DNA from: Baylisascaris procyonis
Lineage: Eukaryota; Nematoda; Chromadorea; Rhabditida; Ascarididae
DNA: 64,000 nucleotides
Direction: 5' to 3'
Assembly (NCBI GenBank): GCA_037389465.1
Contig: JAZARR010000214.1
Span: forward strand, 4,278,001 to 4,342,000
Shown: positions 1 through 13,910 of the stretch, piece by piece
Layout: each line of letters begins with the position of its first letter
Numbering within the stretch: the stretch's first letter is position 1
Program-made: the position numbers and the translations under genes
The notes under the pieces: model-generated
Seen by the model: only the letters and a program-made list of their open reading frames with translations
What the model was told of the DNA's origin: nothing
The model's database searches: none

Positions 1-609
1 ATAGTACTCTGCTATCGTGGAATTCTATATCTTTACTTTCAACGGTCATATTAAAGATCATTTCAAATGGCCCCAATGTCTGTCTTGCTTTTCAAATGGC
101 CCCAATGTCTGTCTTGCTTCCTCTCGTTGACACTGGCATGTTTATATGCACGGGCAATTTAGAAGAACGCTTTCCCACTTCGCTTTGAAGGCATTAGGTG
201 TTGTCTTCGTCGTAGCATTCGCCTACACTTTCTAGCGTCCCATCTATGCTTAGAAGGTTTCTGTGCAAGACAGCGCATTTCGGCAGCAGATTTTCCTTGA
301 ATGAATCAATCGACTCAAAATGCCTGCTTTTTACTGTCGCTTGAAATTTTGGGAACGAAAAAGTATACTGGCACTTAAACAAACGATTGAGGAGAACTGT
401 GGAATGATGTTTTCTTGTGTTTCACCAAAAGAACTGACAGATTAATAGCAATCTTCGCGCGGCCATATTTGTGAGCATCGATCATCCGTCAGCTTTCCAT
501 CCATGCATCTGGGCTTATCTAAATTTTGCATAAGAATCTCAAACAGTCAATTCTTGAAACTCTTACTTTCTTCTACTTTGCAAGTAATTAAACAGATTGC
601 GAATTTCAG
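1..609. other. Upstream stretch or intron of the ABCD4-like gene
   Basis: I see no exon here that I can defend. The earlier exons of the ABC transporter (N-terminus and most of the membrane domain) must lie in this stretch or, more likely, beyond the left edge of the window. The only clear structure is a 29-bp direct tandem repeat at 62-119. The stretch ends in a good splice acceptor (AATTTCAG) at 602-609. Confidence 0.5.
62..119. repeat. 29-bp perfect tandem duplication
   Basis: The 29-bp unit starting TTCAAATGGCCCCAATGTCT occurs twice head to tail, at 62-90 and 91-119, without a mismatch. Perfect identity suggests a recent slippage event. No coding function is apparent. Confidence 0.9.
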
Positions 610-3600
610 TGGCAACGAGTATTTTCGACTATTATGGTGGTACGTTGAGTTATTTGTTGATTGCGATTCCGATATTCTTAACGCACGATTTTGATGGTCT
701 CTCGGGTCCTGAACTTTCGGGTATTGTTAGCAAGGTATGGCGACTTTTACTTCTCCATTAATGAAAGAAAAGATTGTGCAATAACAATCAACAGGAAGTA
801 GGCCATCTCTATAATTCTCACTCATGTGGAGCTTAGGTGCCGATAGGCTACGTCTATACATCTATTCTTTTGTCTGTTCTTGTAGCTTCTTTTGGACAAA
901 TCGCTTGAACATCTATCTTGCTGTATTCCCTGAATGTTACAGCTATTGTCAGAATGATATTTGAGAAGTAGAAGGCTATGAATGATGATGAGCGAGGCTG
1001 CGTTGCACTATCGCTCACTGGCGAGCATCGTTCGTTTTGATGTCACAATAGCTCTACGGGGGAAATAAGTCTTCTAGAAGTTGAAGTAAGAATTCTCACA
1101 ATTTGCACCTCGAAATTTTCCATGGAAAAGTGGCTATAAGTCTTTAATGCCATTCGAATGAAAATGTTCTCTTGCAATTCAAATATGAGTGATTCGTATT
1201 GGACGTTCATTGTGGAATTAACATCATAACTTGAAATGAAATTAACAAAGACGCTTTCAAATTCATGCAGTATTCAGGAGTAAAATTCGACAAATTTTTA
1301 TTTTTATTTTTTTTGCAGAATGTTTTCTTCTATTTGTATCTAATCTACAGTTTCACTCGAGTGGTTGCACTGGCGGAAAATTTTGGCGATATGGCTGGTG
1401 TTACACATCGGTGAGTTGATACATTAAATTGATTTGCTGTCGTCTTACTGAAGCAATTTGCATCCTCAACAACCATCCCCGTTTTTCACTTGAGTAAGTG
1501 AACATTCCAAAATTCGATAATGTATAGCATTGTGTAATCATATATAAATATCTTCAAGGTTTTGCGACAAGATATTGCCGTATCGTATTGTTTGACCTTC
1601 TTCTATGGGGTTTTATATTCGCAGCAAGTAGGAACGTTTATTTATTTATTTTTTTTTTTTTTAATCTGCTGATGCAGAGTTCAGCCGACAGCTGACTGGT
1701 GCTTGTCTGAGATATCTTTCAGTATCGATTGATAAGCGTAGTCATTTTTATGTAAATAAAGATATTATCAAATGGTCAGAGATTTATTATAGAGAAATGT
1801 TATAAAAAATATAATCATGCAAGAGCATAAAAACATTTAGGAAGTTGGTGCTTTTAGATGTACATTCGTATTGATCTTCCATCGAAAATATTCCACTGAA
1901 TGGAAAAATTTGGGCAATAATTTTTAATGCCGAATGAAAGTTAATGGTAAACGATGTTTTCTGCATGGAACTTACAGACTTGTGATGATGCTTGAAGGGG
2001 ATTGCAAAGGGAAATCGTTGCATTTAATTTTGCAAAGAAAAAAAATTTTTTTTCATCTTCTTGATTTATTTCCTTACTCCTTGTTTGAAATGACGATTTA
2101 TTTCCTTTTGGGTTGTTTGAAATGACTCAGTTGCCCAATTAATCGTTGTTATGGCAGCGTAGTCGGACTGTACGAGGAGTTACAACGCCTTGTTGATATC
2201 AATACGAAATCATCACACAATGATGACGATCCTTCTACAGTACTAATAATCGAGAGCAAGGAAAACGCTAATGACGGATCGTATGATCTTATGGAGGGAG
2301 AGGTTCGTTTACGATTTTTTCATCACTTTCAAGTTTATATTAGATTTGTTTAGTTTGAAAACACAATAGCAATAAAATATTCATAAGAAAATGCGGCTGA
2401 TGAATTGCTTATGGAAAAATGCGACCGATTGATGAATCGTTTGCATTTCAAAGGATATTCCCCTTTCAAACGGCTTTCAGTATGAGAATACAAATCGTTA
2501 TTTAATCCTTGTTCGAGTTACATTGTAACTCAAAAGTTTTTTGTTTTTAATTTTTGATTCACTAATCGAGGAATTAAGAGATTCACAAATATCCCATAAA
2601 ATAAACAAAATTCATGCCAATGCAATCATTGTTTTTTGTGTTTTCCCATTTTTCCGCAAAAAGCACATTAAGACAATATATTTTCTACATGGATATGTTT
2701 ATGAATATTTTCATATGCATGCGCAAATTTCAGCTCTCAAATCATGAAGGATGTATCGAAGAATTTTAATTAGCTCAATCTACACTATAGATTGATCTCC
2801 AATTTGCTTGAGGATTCGCAAAGAAAACCGTTGATCTAGTTTATAGTTTCTGCAGTTATGATTTGCAGTTAAAACATAAATTTCATCGAAATTCCGTTAA
2901 AGTTCACTACTTTTTTAGCAGCTAGCGAGGCTTTAAGCACATTAGAGCAACATATTTGTCTTTCATACTGAATGCTATGGTGAGCTTCTGTTTCAAAATA
3001 ACTGCAGCCGTATTGACACCGGAAAAATTTCTTACTCTTTCATCAGAGGCTGCGACGCATCAGAATCCTCCTATCCCCCACCCTTTCCCCTTAAACTCAC
3101 GGCCATCGCTTTTCAGTTTACTTTGTCGCTTACTTTTTCGCTACCTGGCTTCTGACAAAGATTTATAATCGAAATGTCGAATTGATGTATACCTATATAG
3201 ATTATTTTCTCAATACACTGCATCCGGCGACAGTTTAAGGATCCGTTTTTAGGGAAAATCTGCACAGAGGAGCAAATCGAATTTGAACAATGGGAACGCC
3301 GAAGAGGAGTCTCTACTAAATAAGAAGTAATTTTCTTGCAATTATTCGATTGCATTCGGATCGCAACGATTAGAAACGTGACTAATGCAGCACTATCTTT
3401 TGATTTATTGTTAAAATCGCTCTTCGCTAAGAAGGCAAATTTAGAGCAAATAGCGACATATTTCTCTTTGAATTTATCATACTTTTTTCTGCAAATCAGA
3501 GCGTGGAAGGCCAGCGGGAATAGGCTACAGAACGTGAAGTGCAGAAACTTATATTTTTCCACATATTGTTGTCAGTTTTGCATTTTTCCGCCGTCGCTGA

Positions 3601-6600
3601 TTCCAGGCAAGTGTTGAGTTTTATAACGCGTCGCTCGACCAGTACTAATTTCTTAGTTCCTAGCAGGCATGAGATGAGTTAAAGATTGGAGATTAATGAC
3701 CGCCGACTGGTTCGGCCAACTCAGCTGATCTAGTCTGAAGCAGGCAGCCGCACAATCAGAGAACAGGCGCTATATAATCGGGCAGAGAAGAACAAATGTG
3801 CACTGAGGTGGATTAAATTTATGAGATTATTTCTTTATCAAATATTTTTTCGCTTCTAATCTTCGAGTTGCGTATATGTCAAGCTTCAAGAACATTTGAA
3901 TGCAGAAAACATAAGAAGCTGGATTGAAGGAATCGAAAAATTCACCGACAAATTTTAGAGCTATTTTAATGTCTCGCGACAGTATTTAAGAAATAATAGA
4001 AATATGAGAATTCGTTTCATATTCTGAATACTTCGATTATCGACTTGATTGCTCATTTAAGTTGTTCCCAATTATTTTTCAAGGGTTGAAATCGCTAATG
4101 ACGCGATCGAAGCAGCACATCAACATAGCAATGTTGCAATGATACTTTCATCAGTTTCTATATCAAATCCTAATAATACTCGATCGATTCTTATTAACGG
4201 TAATCTTAATAATTTCTGACAGTTGCTATTTTTATTATTAACATTCATTCAGCATTTATGATAACTAAAACACCGCCTTCCCTTTAGAACAAATGGGTGG
4301 AATTTAATGAAAACTATAGAAGAAGTTGCTATGAAAGCATATTCATGGTATCGACATTAAAAAATTGAATATCAACTGAGCGGAAGTAGAAGAAATTGAG
4401 AGTTTTTGAATACTTAAGCGCTCTAATGGTCATTGAATCGAAAGCTTAGATGAAATCAAAGCGATGCGCGCAATCTTTGAAATTTGATTTCTGATAATCA
4501 GAACAATGAGAAAACGAAGAGGGTAAACCATAAAGAGGCAAGGGGATAATTAGCAATGGATGTTAACAGCAGAAAGGAATTGGAGAATAAAAGTATGCGA
4601 TGGATGATACTAATAATGTATAAATCATCTAGTTATAGGCATTGTTGATTATAAAAATCATAGATGAGTAATAAAACACTTTGCAAAGACAAATTCGTAT
4701 AGGAGGATGGATAGAACCGTCGATAAAAATATCAGCAATCGAGTAGATAGCTTCGATATTGTGCGATGTAGCCCGACTTGTTTCGGCACTTTATTCGGCA
4801 TGCTGCTGGTGAGAGTAGCTTGAAACCAATGACCTTGAATGTGCTAAATGATCGAATAGCTTTCGAGTAATGCAACTTGAAACTTTCGAGGTCAATTGCA
4901 AAGTTAAAAACAGTCGGTGGTCAGCATAAGAGGGCTTATTAGGCATAGTATAGAGACAACGAATTTTTTGAACTTAAACACACGATTACGACTACTGATA
5001 TTCTTCGATGAAAAGGCGGTTTAAAAAATTGCCCGACCTGCATTGCTATTTGGTCTTTCAGATTGTCAGTGAACAAAAGCCAAATTCATTTGCAAAATTT
5101 TAGTTAATTCTGAAAATTTGCCGAGAAATCCAGTCCTCTCATGATACCCGAAACTCTATCTAGGAAACCAATCAGAACCTACCTGGAGATATTATGGCAC
5201 TTGTTTTCAGAGCTCTCGATGTTGGTATCGCTTGAGCGGAATATATTGATCACTGGTGATAGTAGCACTGGCAAGACATCGGTTTTGAGGGTTTTGGCCG
5301 ATTTATGGAAATGCCTTTCCGGTGATTTTCTTTCTGAATTCGTTGAAATTTTCTTTCTACGATACTATTGGCATTTCCACGATACTTAGTTTCTTATTCA
5401 TGGCATTATTTCTGAAGCTCAGCTCGAAGTCGATTTTACTGGACACTATCGAAACAGCTGTCACTCTACTAGAGTCCGAATGAGTAGAATCTCTGTTTGC
5501 AGCGAAGGTTTTTTCAATTGCTGAAATCATACATATCTCTAAATCACCCATATTTGGAATTTCTTCGATTTAAAATAAGTTGTTAATCTCATACAGTTGC
5601 AACAATATTCAGTACCATTTTCACGATTATTTTCGAAGAAATAAATCCAAAAATCACAAAGAAATCGATATAATTGCACAATTGAAATAAATACATAGGT
5701 CATTATAACGATGCTCGCATATGCTTTGTGAAAATCGATCATTCAACTAACGTTTTGAATTTTATTAAGACAAGCAAGTACCGAATCAAGCAATATCTGA
5801 GAAAAAAATTTTTTTTTGAAAACAAAATTTGTAAGGGAGAATAAAAGCGCTACTGAAGTAGTCAAAGGTTAAGATTTTTTCAGCATAATATTCGAAGTCA
5901 TGCTTCACCACGTCGAAATATTGAAATGCCGTGTTTTTAGGAAATATTGAACGTTTTTGGGAATTTACTCCAGCAAATATGCTATTTTTACCTCAGAATC
6001 CGTATTTTCCTAGTGGAGGAACAACACTAAGGCAGCAATTGGTTTATCCGGCAAAAGCTGAAGCCAACAACAAAGGTTAGGTGTCATTTAATTCATTGGA
6101 ATGTTTGATCAGAATCAAATTTTGAAGAATTCTGTTTTCATACGAGATGCTCGCTTTCTGTTTACCTCAATTTTTTTTAATTCATTGCTAAACGTGATAA
6201 CCAACACAAATGAATCCTAATTCAGGTGGTGCATTTACGTCTTGTGGAATGAGGAGACTTTTTTAAAACCGAAATTGATATGCGATATTGGAGTTCTATA
6301 CACTGAATTTTCTCGTAGTTTGAAGCTGACTTCTTGTATTTGTTAATAAGCACATTATTCCAGCTTGTAAGGATAAAAGAATTCCTCAGGTGTGCTTAAT
6401 CAAATTCTAGATGTCTTCGTCTATTTCTCAGGTTCCACCTGTGGCCATTTTCGGCTAGCTGTTTGAAAACTTTATTGATTTTCGATTGGACTCTTTTATT
6501 TCAGAAATTTCACGATTGAAAGAGATTTTGGAAAATATTGGAATGGAATATTTATTGGAACGGTTCTCTGGATTTGATGAGCCTGTCGATGGAGATTGGT

Positions 6601-7506
6601 GAGTTATTTGGCTATCTTATCGCTTTTGCCTGAAGTCTTTTCACAGGGAGAGCTTATGATGACCTGCAAAGAGACGTTTCTGGAACCCGATTCTGAGGCT
6701 TTTTTAAATAACTTCATTGGCATTATTTAAGTCTCGTATTTAGTTGCTAGCATTTGTTAATACAACAGATTTTTGAATTGTTCAGGCATGAAATGCTTTC
6801 AAGAGGAGAACTACAACGGTTGTGTATCGCAAGGGTGCTCTATCATCGCCCAAAAATCGCCTTTCTAGACGAATGTACTAGTGCACTTGGCTTCGAAATG
6901 GAGATGACACTTTATCGCATCATCCAAGAGGTGAATTCTTAGCGCTATTCAAACACTTTGTAGATGATCTCCTAGGAATAAGATTTTTTTCTTGTTTTAT
7001 GAAGGTTTATTTTGAAAGAATTTATCGACAACATAATCACTTTAATACATTCTCTTGTCTGAATAGTTAAAAGATTGAACGACCGAATTATAAAATTATT
7101 CGTATTTCAACCTAAAATATTTCGGTCATATATGATATCAATTTTGAGTATCATCTTCCATTTTCAATAAAATTTTTTCGTTCTTTTAAGAGACTAGGAA
7201 TCATCTTTTGCAGATAGAATTTTGCGCTGAAATGATATTGTGAATGTTTCAAAAAAAGAAACGATTTTCGCTTTAATTCTATCGGCTGAAAGCATTTATG
7301 AGTTCTTCATATATCAAAATATTTTGCAGGCTGATATTAAATTTGTATCGGTAGGACATAGGCAATCGCTAAGGCAATTCCACGATGTTGAACTTCACCT
7401 GAATGGTGATGGTGGATGGTCATTGCAAGAAATCGACAAGAAAGCCTTTGAACAACAACGACAACCCGATACTCATTCGCCTATAGAACTAAGTGAAGAA
7501 ATCTAA
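610..7506 (+). CDS. ABCD4-like ABC half-transporter, 3' part (10 exons, partial)
   Basis: This is an ABC half-transporter of subfamily D, closest in my judgement to ABCD4, which in vertebrates serves lysosomal cobalamin export; the C. elegans counterpart would be a pmp gene. Exons are 610-734, 1319-1410, 2158-2302, 3253-3326, 5062-5102, 5211-5321, 5941-6075, 6505-6598, 6786-6930 and 7330-7506 (TAA stop). All ten join in phase and give 378 residues. The first three encode the end of the membrane domain, with [24 protein letters not shown] and VVGLYEEL matching conserved ABCD segments. The next is a low-complexity linker. The rest form the nucleotide-binding domain: Walker [11 protein letters not shown]-loop FLPQNPYF, signature LSRGELQRL, Walker B KIAFLDE and H-loop VGHRQSL. 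The N-terminal half is not visible. Oddly, Walker A has Ser where the family usually has the second Gly. ABCD4 is preferred over ABCD1-3 because of the VGHRQSL..FH ending. Confidence 0.88.
5211..5321 (+). CDS. Walker A exon of the ABCD4-like gene
   Basis: The exon follows a TTGTTTTCAG acceptor and ends at CCG|GTGATT. It encodes [15 protein letters not shown], then the P-loop GDSSTGKTS and [15 protein letters not shown]. The frame stays open leftward to about 5141, so an alternative upstream border is possible. The choice made here keeps phase with 5062-5102 (QIHLQNF), whose donor is TTTTA|GTTAAT. Confidence 0.85.
6786..6930 (+). CDS. Signature / Walker B exon of the ABCD4-like gene
   Basis: The exon runs from TTGTTCAG| to GAG|GTGAAT. 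It carries the ABC signature LSRGELQRL (consensus LSGGQ), Walker B KIAFLDE with the catalytic Glu, and the D-loop SAL. These are the residues that sandwich ATP in the dimer, and all appear functional. Confidence 0.9.
7330..7506 (+). CDS. Last exon of the ABCD4-like gene (H-loop and stop)
   Basis: After a TTTTGCAG acceptor the exon encodes [20 protein letters not shown] with the H-loop His, then a Gly-rich turn and a charged, Gln-rich tail ending at TAA 7504-7506. The tail is about 25 residues beyond the usual ABCD4 end and shows no recognisable motif. Confidence 0.9.
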   Translation, partial: ADIKFVSVGHRQSLRQFHDVELHLNGDGGWSLQEIDKKAFEQQRQPDTHSPIELSEEI

Positions 7507-10500
7507 GTGCAGTTAGACGGAATATTCTTAGCAGAGTCTGATTTCTAAGATTTTTTCTTTCCTTCTAATACAGGTCATTTGTAGTATGATGTATATAGTT
7601 AAAGCTATGCTTAAGTGGTGATGAAGTATTTATAACATCCGCTAAATATTTTTCACAATTATCTATTCATTTATATATTGAAGAGGATCTTGTAGTCTAG
7701 AGGTATTTTCCGGTAATTGCGATTGCTCTGAGGAAATATTCGAGGCTTATTCGCCTCATAAAACTCGGATAATACATCGAACTTTTGGCGAATTTATTGA
7801 AAAATAATACAGATTACGTCTTCCTGATGTTCACACGTTTATTATAACTTGCTTAAAGTTTCATTAATTATGTGCGATTATTAGTCAATTTTGTTAGATT
7901 GCATCGAATTTTATGCTCACTGGTGGTTAATATTGGTATATATCCACATCTTCAGTAGTATCCATTGTATAGAAAGGCAATCTATTCATGTGCAATATGT
8001 TTGCGTGAGCAGTATCAAGGCTGACAATAACGACTGTCAAAATGACAACACATTTTTTCGAGGATATGCGTCTGTCTGTCTGTTTGGTAATCTCATCTCC
8101 AGATTTACTATGACTGGTGATGGGAAAGTTGGATGATATAATGCAAGCCCCATAGATTCGTATCCTCTATGATATTCCGTATTATGCTATCAAATTCGAA
8201 AGAAAATATGACCATTTCAATACATTTGTATGCATTTCCACGTCGGTGGGTTTTCACTTCTCACCAATTTTGGTGCAAGAAAAGAAAGAAATTTCTATAG
8301 AAGATTTGCGCATTTAATCGATTCAGTTGAAACAATATGAAGTTTATTTTTGCGCGTTTATTTCTCGTTGAGAACTTATGAAGGTGGCCAACATGTGAAG
8401 AGAATGTGAAAGCCTATTTGGTGCCATTTCCTTTGAAGCATTTTTCCACTTGCTTGAAAAAATAGTGCCTTATTATTTGTTGTTGTTCCCCGCTCTTGTG
8501 AGAAAAAAAAGCTGTCTCATGATATTTGCGATGAAAAAGTGGAAATTCCTTGAGAAGTGTTAGTGCAATTTTTTGTTAACATTCTTATAGCATGATTAGC
8601 ATAGCTCCTTGGTAAATATTCATTCTTTAGACGTAGAAATTTTCACTGTATTATGTGCAAAGTGAAAATTTATTTAAGTTTAAATAAGTCGTACTGAGAT
8701 TTGAATAAGTAATAGTTTTTGAAGGAAATAATATGCTGACGTAAACATCATATAGTTTGTGGATTCCAATTTGTTCATTCCCTCCCCGCCTTTTCCTCCA
8801 ATATATTTCAATTAGATAGATGCGTGAAGGTGATCCCAGCTGATAGATTGATATGCTATAACATTTCAGGAATGCGAGATATTAATGCAGTATTGCCCAG
8901 TTTGTGCCATTTAAGTGCATTTTTGCAAACATCATTTGTTTTCTCTCTTTAGGCTTATGTCCCTTTCTCTATAGCATATATCTCTTTTAGGAAAGCTATG
9001 GATGCTATAAGTTGTACGTCGCGCCATCCCTAGTTCAATCAAATTTAATTTATGTTGGCATAAAGAGATTGGAAAGTCGCCATCAAATTTGAGGCACAAG
9101 ACGGCGCTATCGGCGACGAAAGATTTCTGATTAATATCCTCTTATTAAACTTCCTTACGCCATCACCTTCCTGTCTACTTTCCCGGGTGGCCACTTTGGA
9201 AAGTTGTAAAAAAACCATAAACCCTAATGCGTATATACGGAGAAATGTGGTGTATGCGCACATTTCGTACATTGATTTCGCTGTTATTGTTAATAAAAGC
9301 TGAACACTTGTTGCACATTAGGAATAAAAGATTAAGAACCGTAAAGGAATTTGCATATTCAGCGTTGAGACATATAAAAAGTTCATCATCACCTTTGACA
9401 TTATGAGCCATATTCAGCAAGCATATTGCATTGTGCCTAAACTTTATCCAGCTGAGAATCTAGAATTAAGAAAATTCGGCGATTTTTTTCCACTATATTG
9501 CATACAACGCCTCTGAATTGAATAGGATAAAAAATCCTCGCCAAAAGTGGTTATTGATCAATAACTTCGCAGAAAAATTTCAAGCGCGCAAATCTGTGCA
9601 ATAATTGCCGAAGTGGAACATTCAGCTTCTTCTTCAGTCTTAGGACAATGATTGTAAAAGATCAACTATACACGACCTCATTGCAGAGTTTCTTTACAAC
9701 AGAAAATAATTCTAGAAGACAGCATAAAAGAGAGAGACATTCAAGTGCAATAGACATAGCTGTCGACAAAAATCCGCCTCGATTGTAATGCCAGCATGTA
9801 GATAGAATTGGCGCATATTTTTTTAATGCTTCCGCTTCTGTGGAATGTTCAAACTTCAAAAGAAACGACTAAATTTTGAATTCATATTCATCGACATATC
9901 ATCGCAATATTTATTTCGAAAGTTGCAACGACAACCACTTGGCAGAAACTGAGAAAAAATTATTCATGTTAAGATTCGAAAATTTGTTGCTAATGGCGCT
10001 TAAAATGAAATTGCACCTACAGATTTTCTCGCTAGAAAGTTTTCTCCATATGCATTCTGTAAAACGGGAAATAAGCTAGAGACTGAATATTAGATTTTCT
10101 ACAAATAAAACGTTGAAGTCGAGAAAAATCAAACCTCGCCAGAACAGTGCTCCTTTTTAATTGAGTGATTTCATGGGTCAAACACCCTAAAAAAATGAAA
10201 ACATGCAAATGTGCAACAATGGTACGAAGCCTGAGCTAAATCGCAAGCCTATATAGCATCGTGCTACTGCAGAAAATTTTAGAAGTTGTTTTCGCGTATA
10301 TCTTTATACTGCAATGGAATCAAAAATACCACTTTTTCAACATGCTTTCGCACTTCCACCCTCCCAATCCTCTACAACATATCCACATTTGAACGAATTC
10401 ATAGGCGGCATTAATTTTATAAATGAAGGAGGAAATTTAACCATATTCACTTTCCATAGCTTGTCGCGATATCGAATATACTTCACATACTACAGGTGAT

Positions 10501-10674
10501 ACGCAGGTAATGAAAAACTATAGTGCAATATGTCGAGGTGCACAATTCTAGAATTCTTTATTGCGCCGATTGCCTCACATTAATTGTTGTTTCAGCTTTT
10601 TATCATTTTTTTTTGCAACAATAAAGCCAGCTATGCCTACACATCTTTCTCACCTCTAGTGCTCTTCATTGCAG

Positions 10675-10788
10675 CTTAGTTTTCCGAAAATAGTGCATTA
10701 TAACGATGGTGGCTTCTCGCAACATCCTCAAAGTGAACTCTCTTCATTTACAATCAATTTCAAAAAATCCCATAGCATTTCCATTGAG
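10675..10788 (+). CDS. Possible isolated exon, unknown product
   Basis: A 114-bp block (38 codons, no stop) is bracketed by a good acceptor (CTTCATTGCAG) and a good donor (GAG|GTAAGC). It reads LSFPKIVHYNDGG and onward, a plain soluble sequence I do not recognise. The next acceptor, 47 nt downstream, would give an immediate TAG in the same phase, and the open frame at 10314-10495 does not join in phase. It may be chance. Confidence 0.2.
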
Positions 10789-11661
10789 GTAAGCAATCGG
10801 AATTATCTGAACAAAATACACTTCCTGCATTTTAGTAGCAGCTATTACGTCGAACAACATGCATTGCCATCGAATGATAAATCATAATGCTAACTTTTCC
10901 GAATCATCTATCCACTACATTTCTATGTGAACACAATGCAACACATTAACATTAAAAATCTAGAGACGGTCTCCTAACATAAGCAAGCGTTTTTCGATCA
11001 ATCATCCTCCGCGTTGCTCCCTCCTTGCCAAGTATCCTCTTCCCCGCGGGGCCTTTCACAACTTCACATAGATTAAACTGCCGCGGAACTCACATCGTGC
11101 ACCGGATGCTGCATAAGCGCACGCAGGTGCTTGTGCACATAAACGTGCACATATGCTTACTGGAATCGTAACCAAACACTTCAGTTGGGAAGGAAGTGAC
11201 GTACGACACATCACTGTAACGCCAACGTGCAAGACAGAAACTATACGGTAACACCAACGTGAGAAACAGGAACATTCTGCGTTAGGTCGAAAACCATAAA
11301 TGGTTATTTTGAGAGAATGGTACTGCATAGACGAATAAATGTCCATTGGAAAAACGAAATCTTATCTCGTTGGCCCCATTGGTCATGATATGCAGCTACT
11401 ATAAAACAAACTCTGTGCAGAAAAACCTGCCATAAAGTCATTAAGAATGATCTCAGAATAAGATTGTCGTGATTTTTGATCTGCCGTACTTTATTGCCGC
11501 ACTTGATTTTTGATTTGTCGTACTTTATATCTACGCTGCTTGTATTGCACTCCCTTATCAACACTGCTGACAGCATTTAAATTTGTGATGTTCGTTTGAA
11601 TCGACTCTGCAGGGGTTCACAGTGCTGTGATACTTAACTGCGCTTTTGGACTTGTTAACCC

Positions 11662-11900
11662 ATTGCGCTTATCTGGTAGGGTGAAATTGGGAATATTTTT
11701 TAGATGTTTTGTAGATTTGTTTTCTAAGAACAGGTTGTTGTGATGTTATGTCTGGTTACTCATGCCTCGGAGTCATGCTTTATATATATTGCGCTTGTCT
11801 GGTAGAGTGAAATTGGGAATATTTTTTAGATGTTTTGTAGATTCGTTTTCTAAGAACAGATTGTTGTGATGTTATGTCTGGTTACTCATGCCTCGGAGTC

Positions 11901-11913
<13 letters not shown>
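11662..11913. repeat. 126-bp tandem duplication ending in TA runs
   Basis: Two copies (11662-11787 and 11788-11913) begin ATTGCGCTT and end CATGCTTTATATAT. I count four differences between them, all transitions. The second copy runs straight into a long TA microsatellite, and the first ends in a short TA run, so the duplication border lies at the microsatellite. Confidence 0.88.
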
Positions 11914-11965
<52 letters not shown>

Positions 11966-11990
11966 GTTTATATACATATATATACCATTC
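11907..11990. repeat. (TA)n microsatellite with CATA interruptions
   Basis: About 45 bp of pure TA are followed by TACATA/TATG-interrupted repeat. Confidence 0.95.
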
Positions 11991-13910
11991 ACACTATAAT
12001 GGTTAATGTGCTAACTGCGAAATCAAATATGGATATCTATACCCGTCACAAAGATTTGCATGGATTTCACGCTGAGAGTTTCGAAACAGCAAATCTGCAG
12101 AAGACTTAAAATAAAACTCGATCTGGTTTAGCTATGAACGCATCATTGTCTCATTTCATTATTTGATGCCTAATCATTATGCGCACTAACTTATTCGGTG
12201 CAACTGCATAAGTGGATATTAAATCATCCATTTTGCCTTACCTTTTCGTTCTTTACACTGCGCTTCCTTGCACAGATCTTATTTTCTATGAAAAATCTCA
12301 GTAGCGAATGGACCTTACAACTTTTCCCAACCGTATCTAAAGCTTAGTTTTTTCCTAAAACAAGCGACTCAAAGGCGAGCGAAGATCAAACATTGATCGC
12401 GTTGAATGTGTTGGAGTTATTTAAGCATCATCAAACCTTACTAAGCAGCTTCAAAAAATAAACAATTCAGTTATAATTGAAGAAAGAAGTTTTGAGCGGA
12501 GCAAAGTCACGTCCATAAAAATCATGAAGCATTGTTGCGGAAAAATCTGCAAATGGTGTACAATCTAAATTCTTCTACCGACAATGTTGCTTACGAAGTT
12601 GATAATTTTGAAAGCTCTAATATCTGAGACAATATTAACATCTCTATGAGAATCAACAAAAAATTGAAATGTTCAAATGTGGAAGAGTATGTTTAAAGCG
12701 CAAATGCTGTTTAGAAGTTGAAGGGAGGGGCTGCGGTTAGCTTATAGGTTAAGGATATGTAATAAGCTAGGGATATATACAAGCTGTGAAGTTAGTTGAG
12801 TACATTACGAAACTTTGAATATGGCAATGCAAAAACTGAATCGATACGTGAGGATTACGAGGTAAACTATAATCAACTCATAAATTTACAATTTCTGGAT
12901 GTGAGAGCAGCATTGTGCCAATTTCAATCAATAAATGCCTGAGCCATAAATCATCACAGTTTTATTGATTGATTTTGATGCATTCAAGAACACCGATGTA
13001 GGATGTGTGCGGACGAAAACAATACTTCAAAAAATCGTGAAATTTGAAAGAATTTTTCTTCGAAATTTATTGAAAGGACTGGGGTGCACGAAGGTTTCGT
13101 TTATGGCGCCATTCAACCGATTTTATTCTTACCAAACTTCCTCGTACTTGCTTTTCGACAAAATAGAACAAATGTTTCGTCCGAATGTTCCATATTTGTT
13201 TGCTCGTGAAACCTTTCTTTGTTTTATGACGCTTGATACTTTTAAACTGGTCGAATATTTTAGCCGAAAATGGTCGAATATTGGAGGAAAGAGCAAAAGG
13301 CAGCTCAGTCGACAGCGAACAGCAATGACTTAGAACCAATTCCTAAAAGTAATTCCCTTGCATTGTTCATTTCTATTGCTTGTTCACGAACCTTTGGGGA
13401 CAAACAATAAATAATATTCTAATTGTTGATCTCCTTCACTTCTCATTGAAATTTCAATGGAGGTGAGCGGATCGGAATTTTATGGAGGTGAGTAGGCCTC
13501 TAAAGTTTATAAATTGAAAACGGACATATGTTCGAAGGCGAAATGCGAAATGATGAGAGTTTATATCGTATCAAAGAAATTACGAATGTAGTAGGTATCC
13601 AACAAAATTTTCGAATTCCCCTCGTAATGTGACTGCACATCTGAGGATTGTTGGCAATTCTTTGGACTGGTTGCGTTGATAAGCCAGAAAAGGGACCCAA
13701 TTCTAGCGATTCATAATAGAATGTGAGGCTTGCGTTCGAAGAGATAGTAAGGCAATCATTTAAAACGAACGTATGCTTAAAGAATGAGCTTAAAAAAAGT
13801 GAAGTCTATCAAAGTGGGAGTGCGAGGAATGAACATGTGAAGGACGAGTTACTGCTCATGAAAAGGAGCTTGAACCTGGAGAAATTTTGTCTACGTTTGT
13901 GTTATCTTTT

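Noticed and set aside
10314..10499. ATG-started 61-codon frame as first exon of a gene with 10675-10788
   Set aside because: The phases do not fit: the join would give a stop within six codons.
12965..13339. Overlapping open frames of 122 and 90 codons, at first suspected to be a transposase remnant
   Set aside because: No catalytic motif or terminal inverted repeats could be found, and both strands are open.
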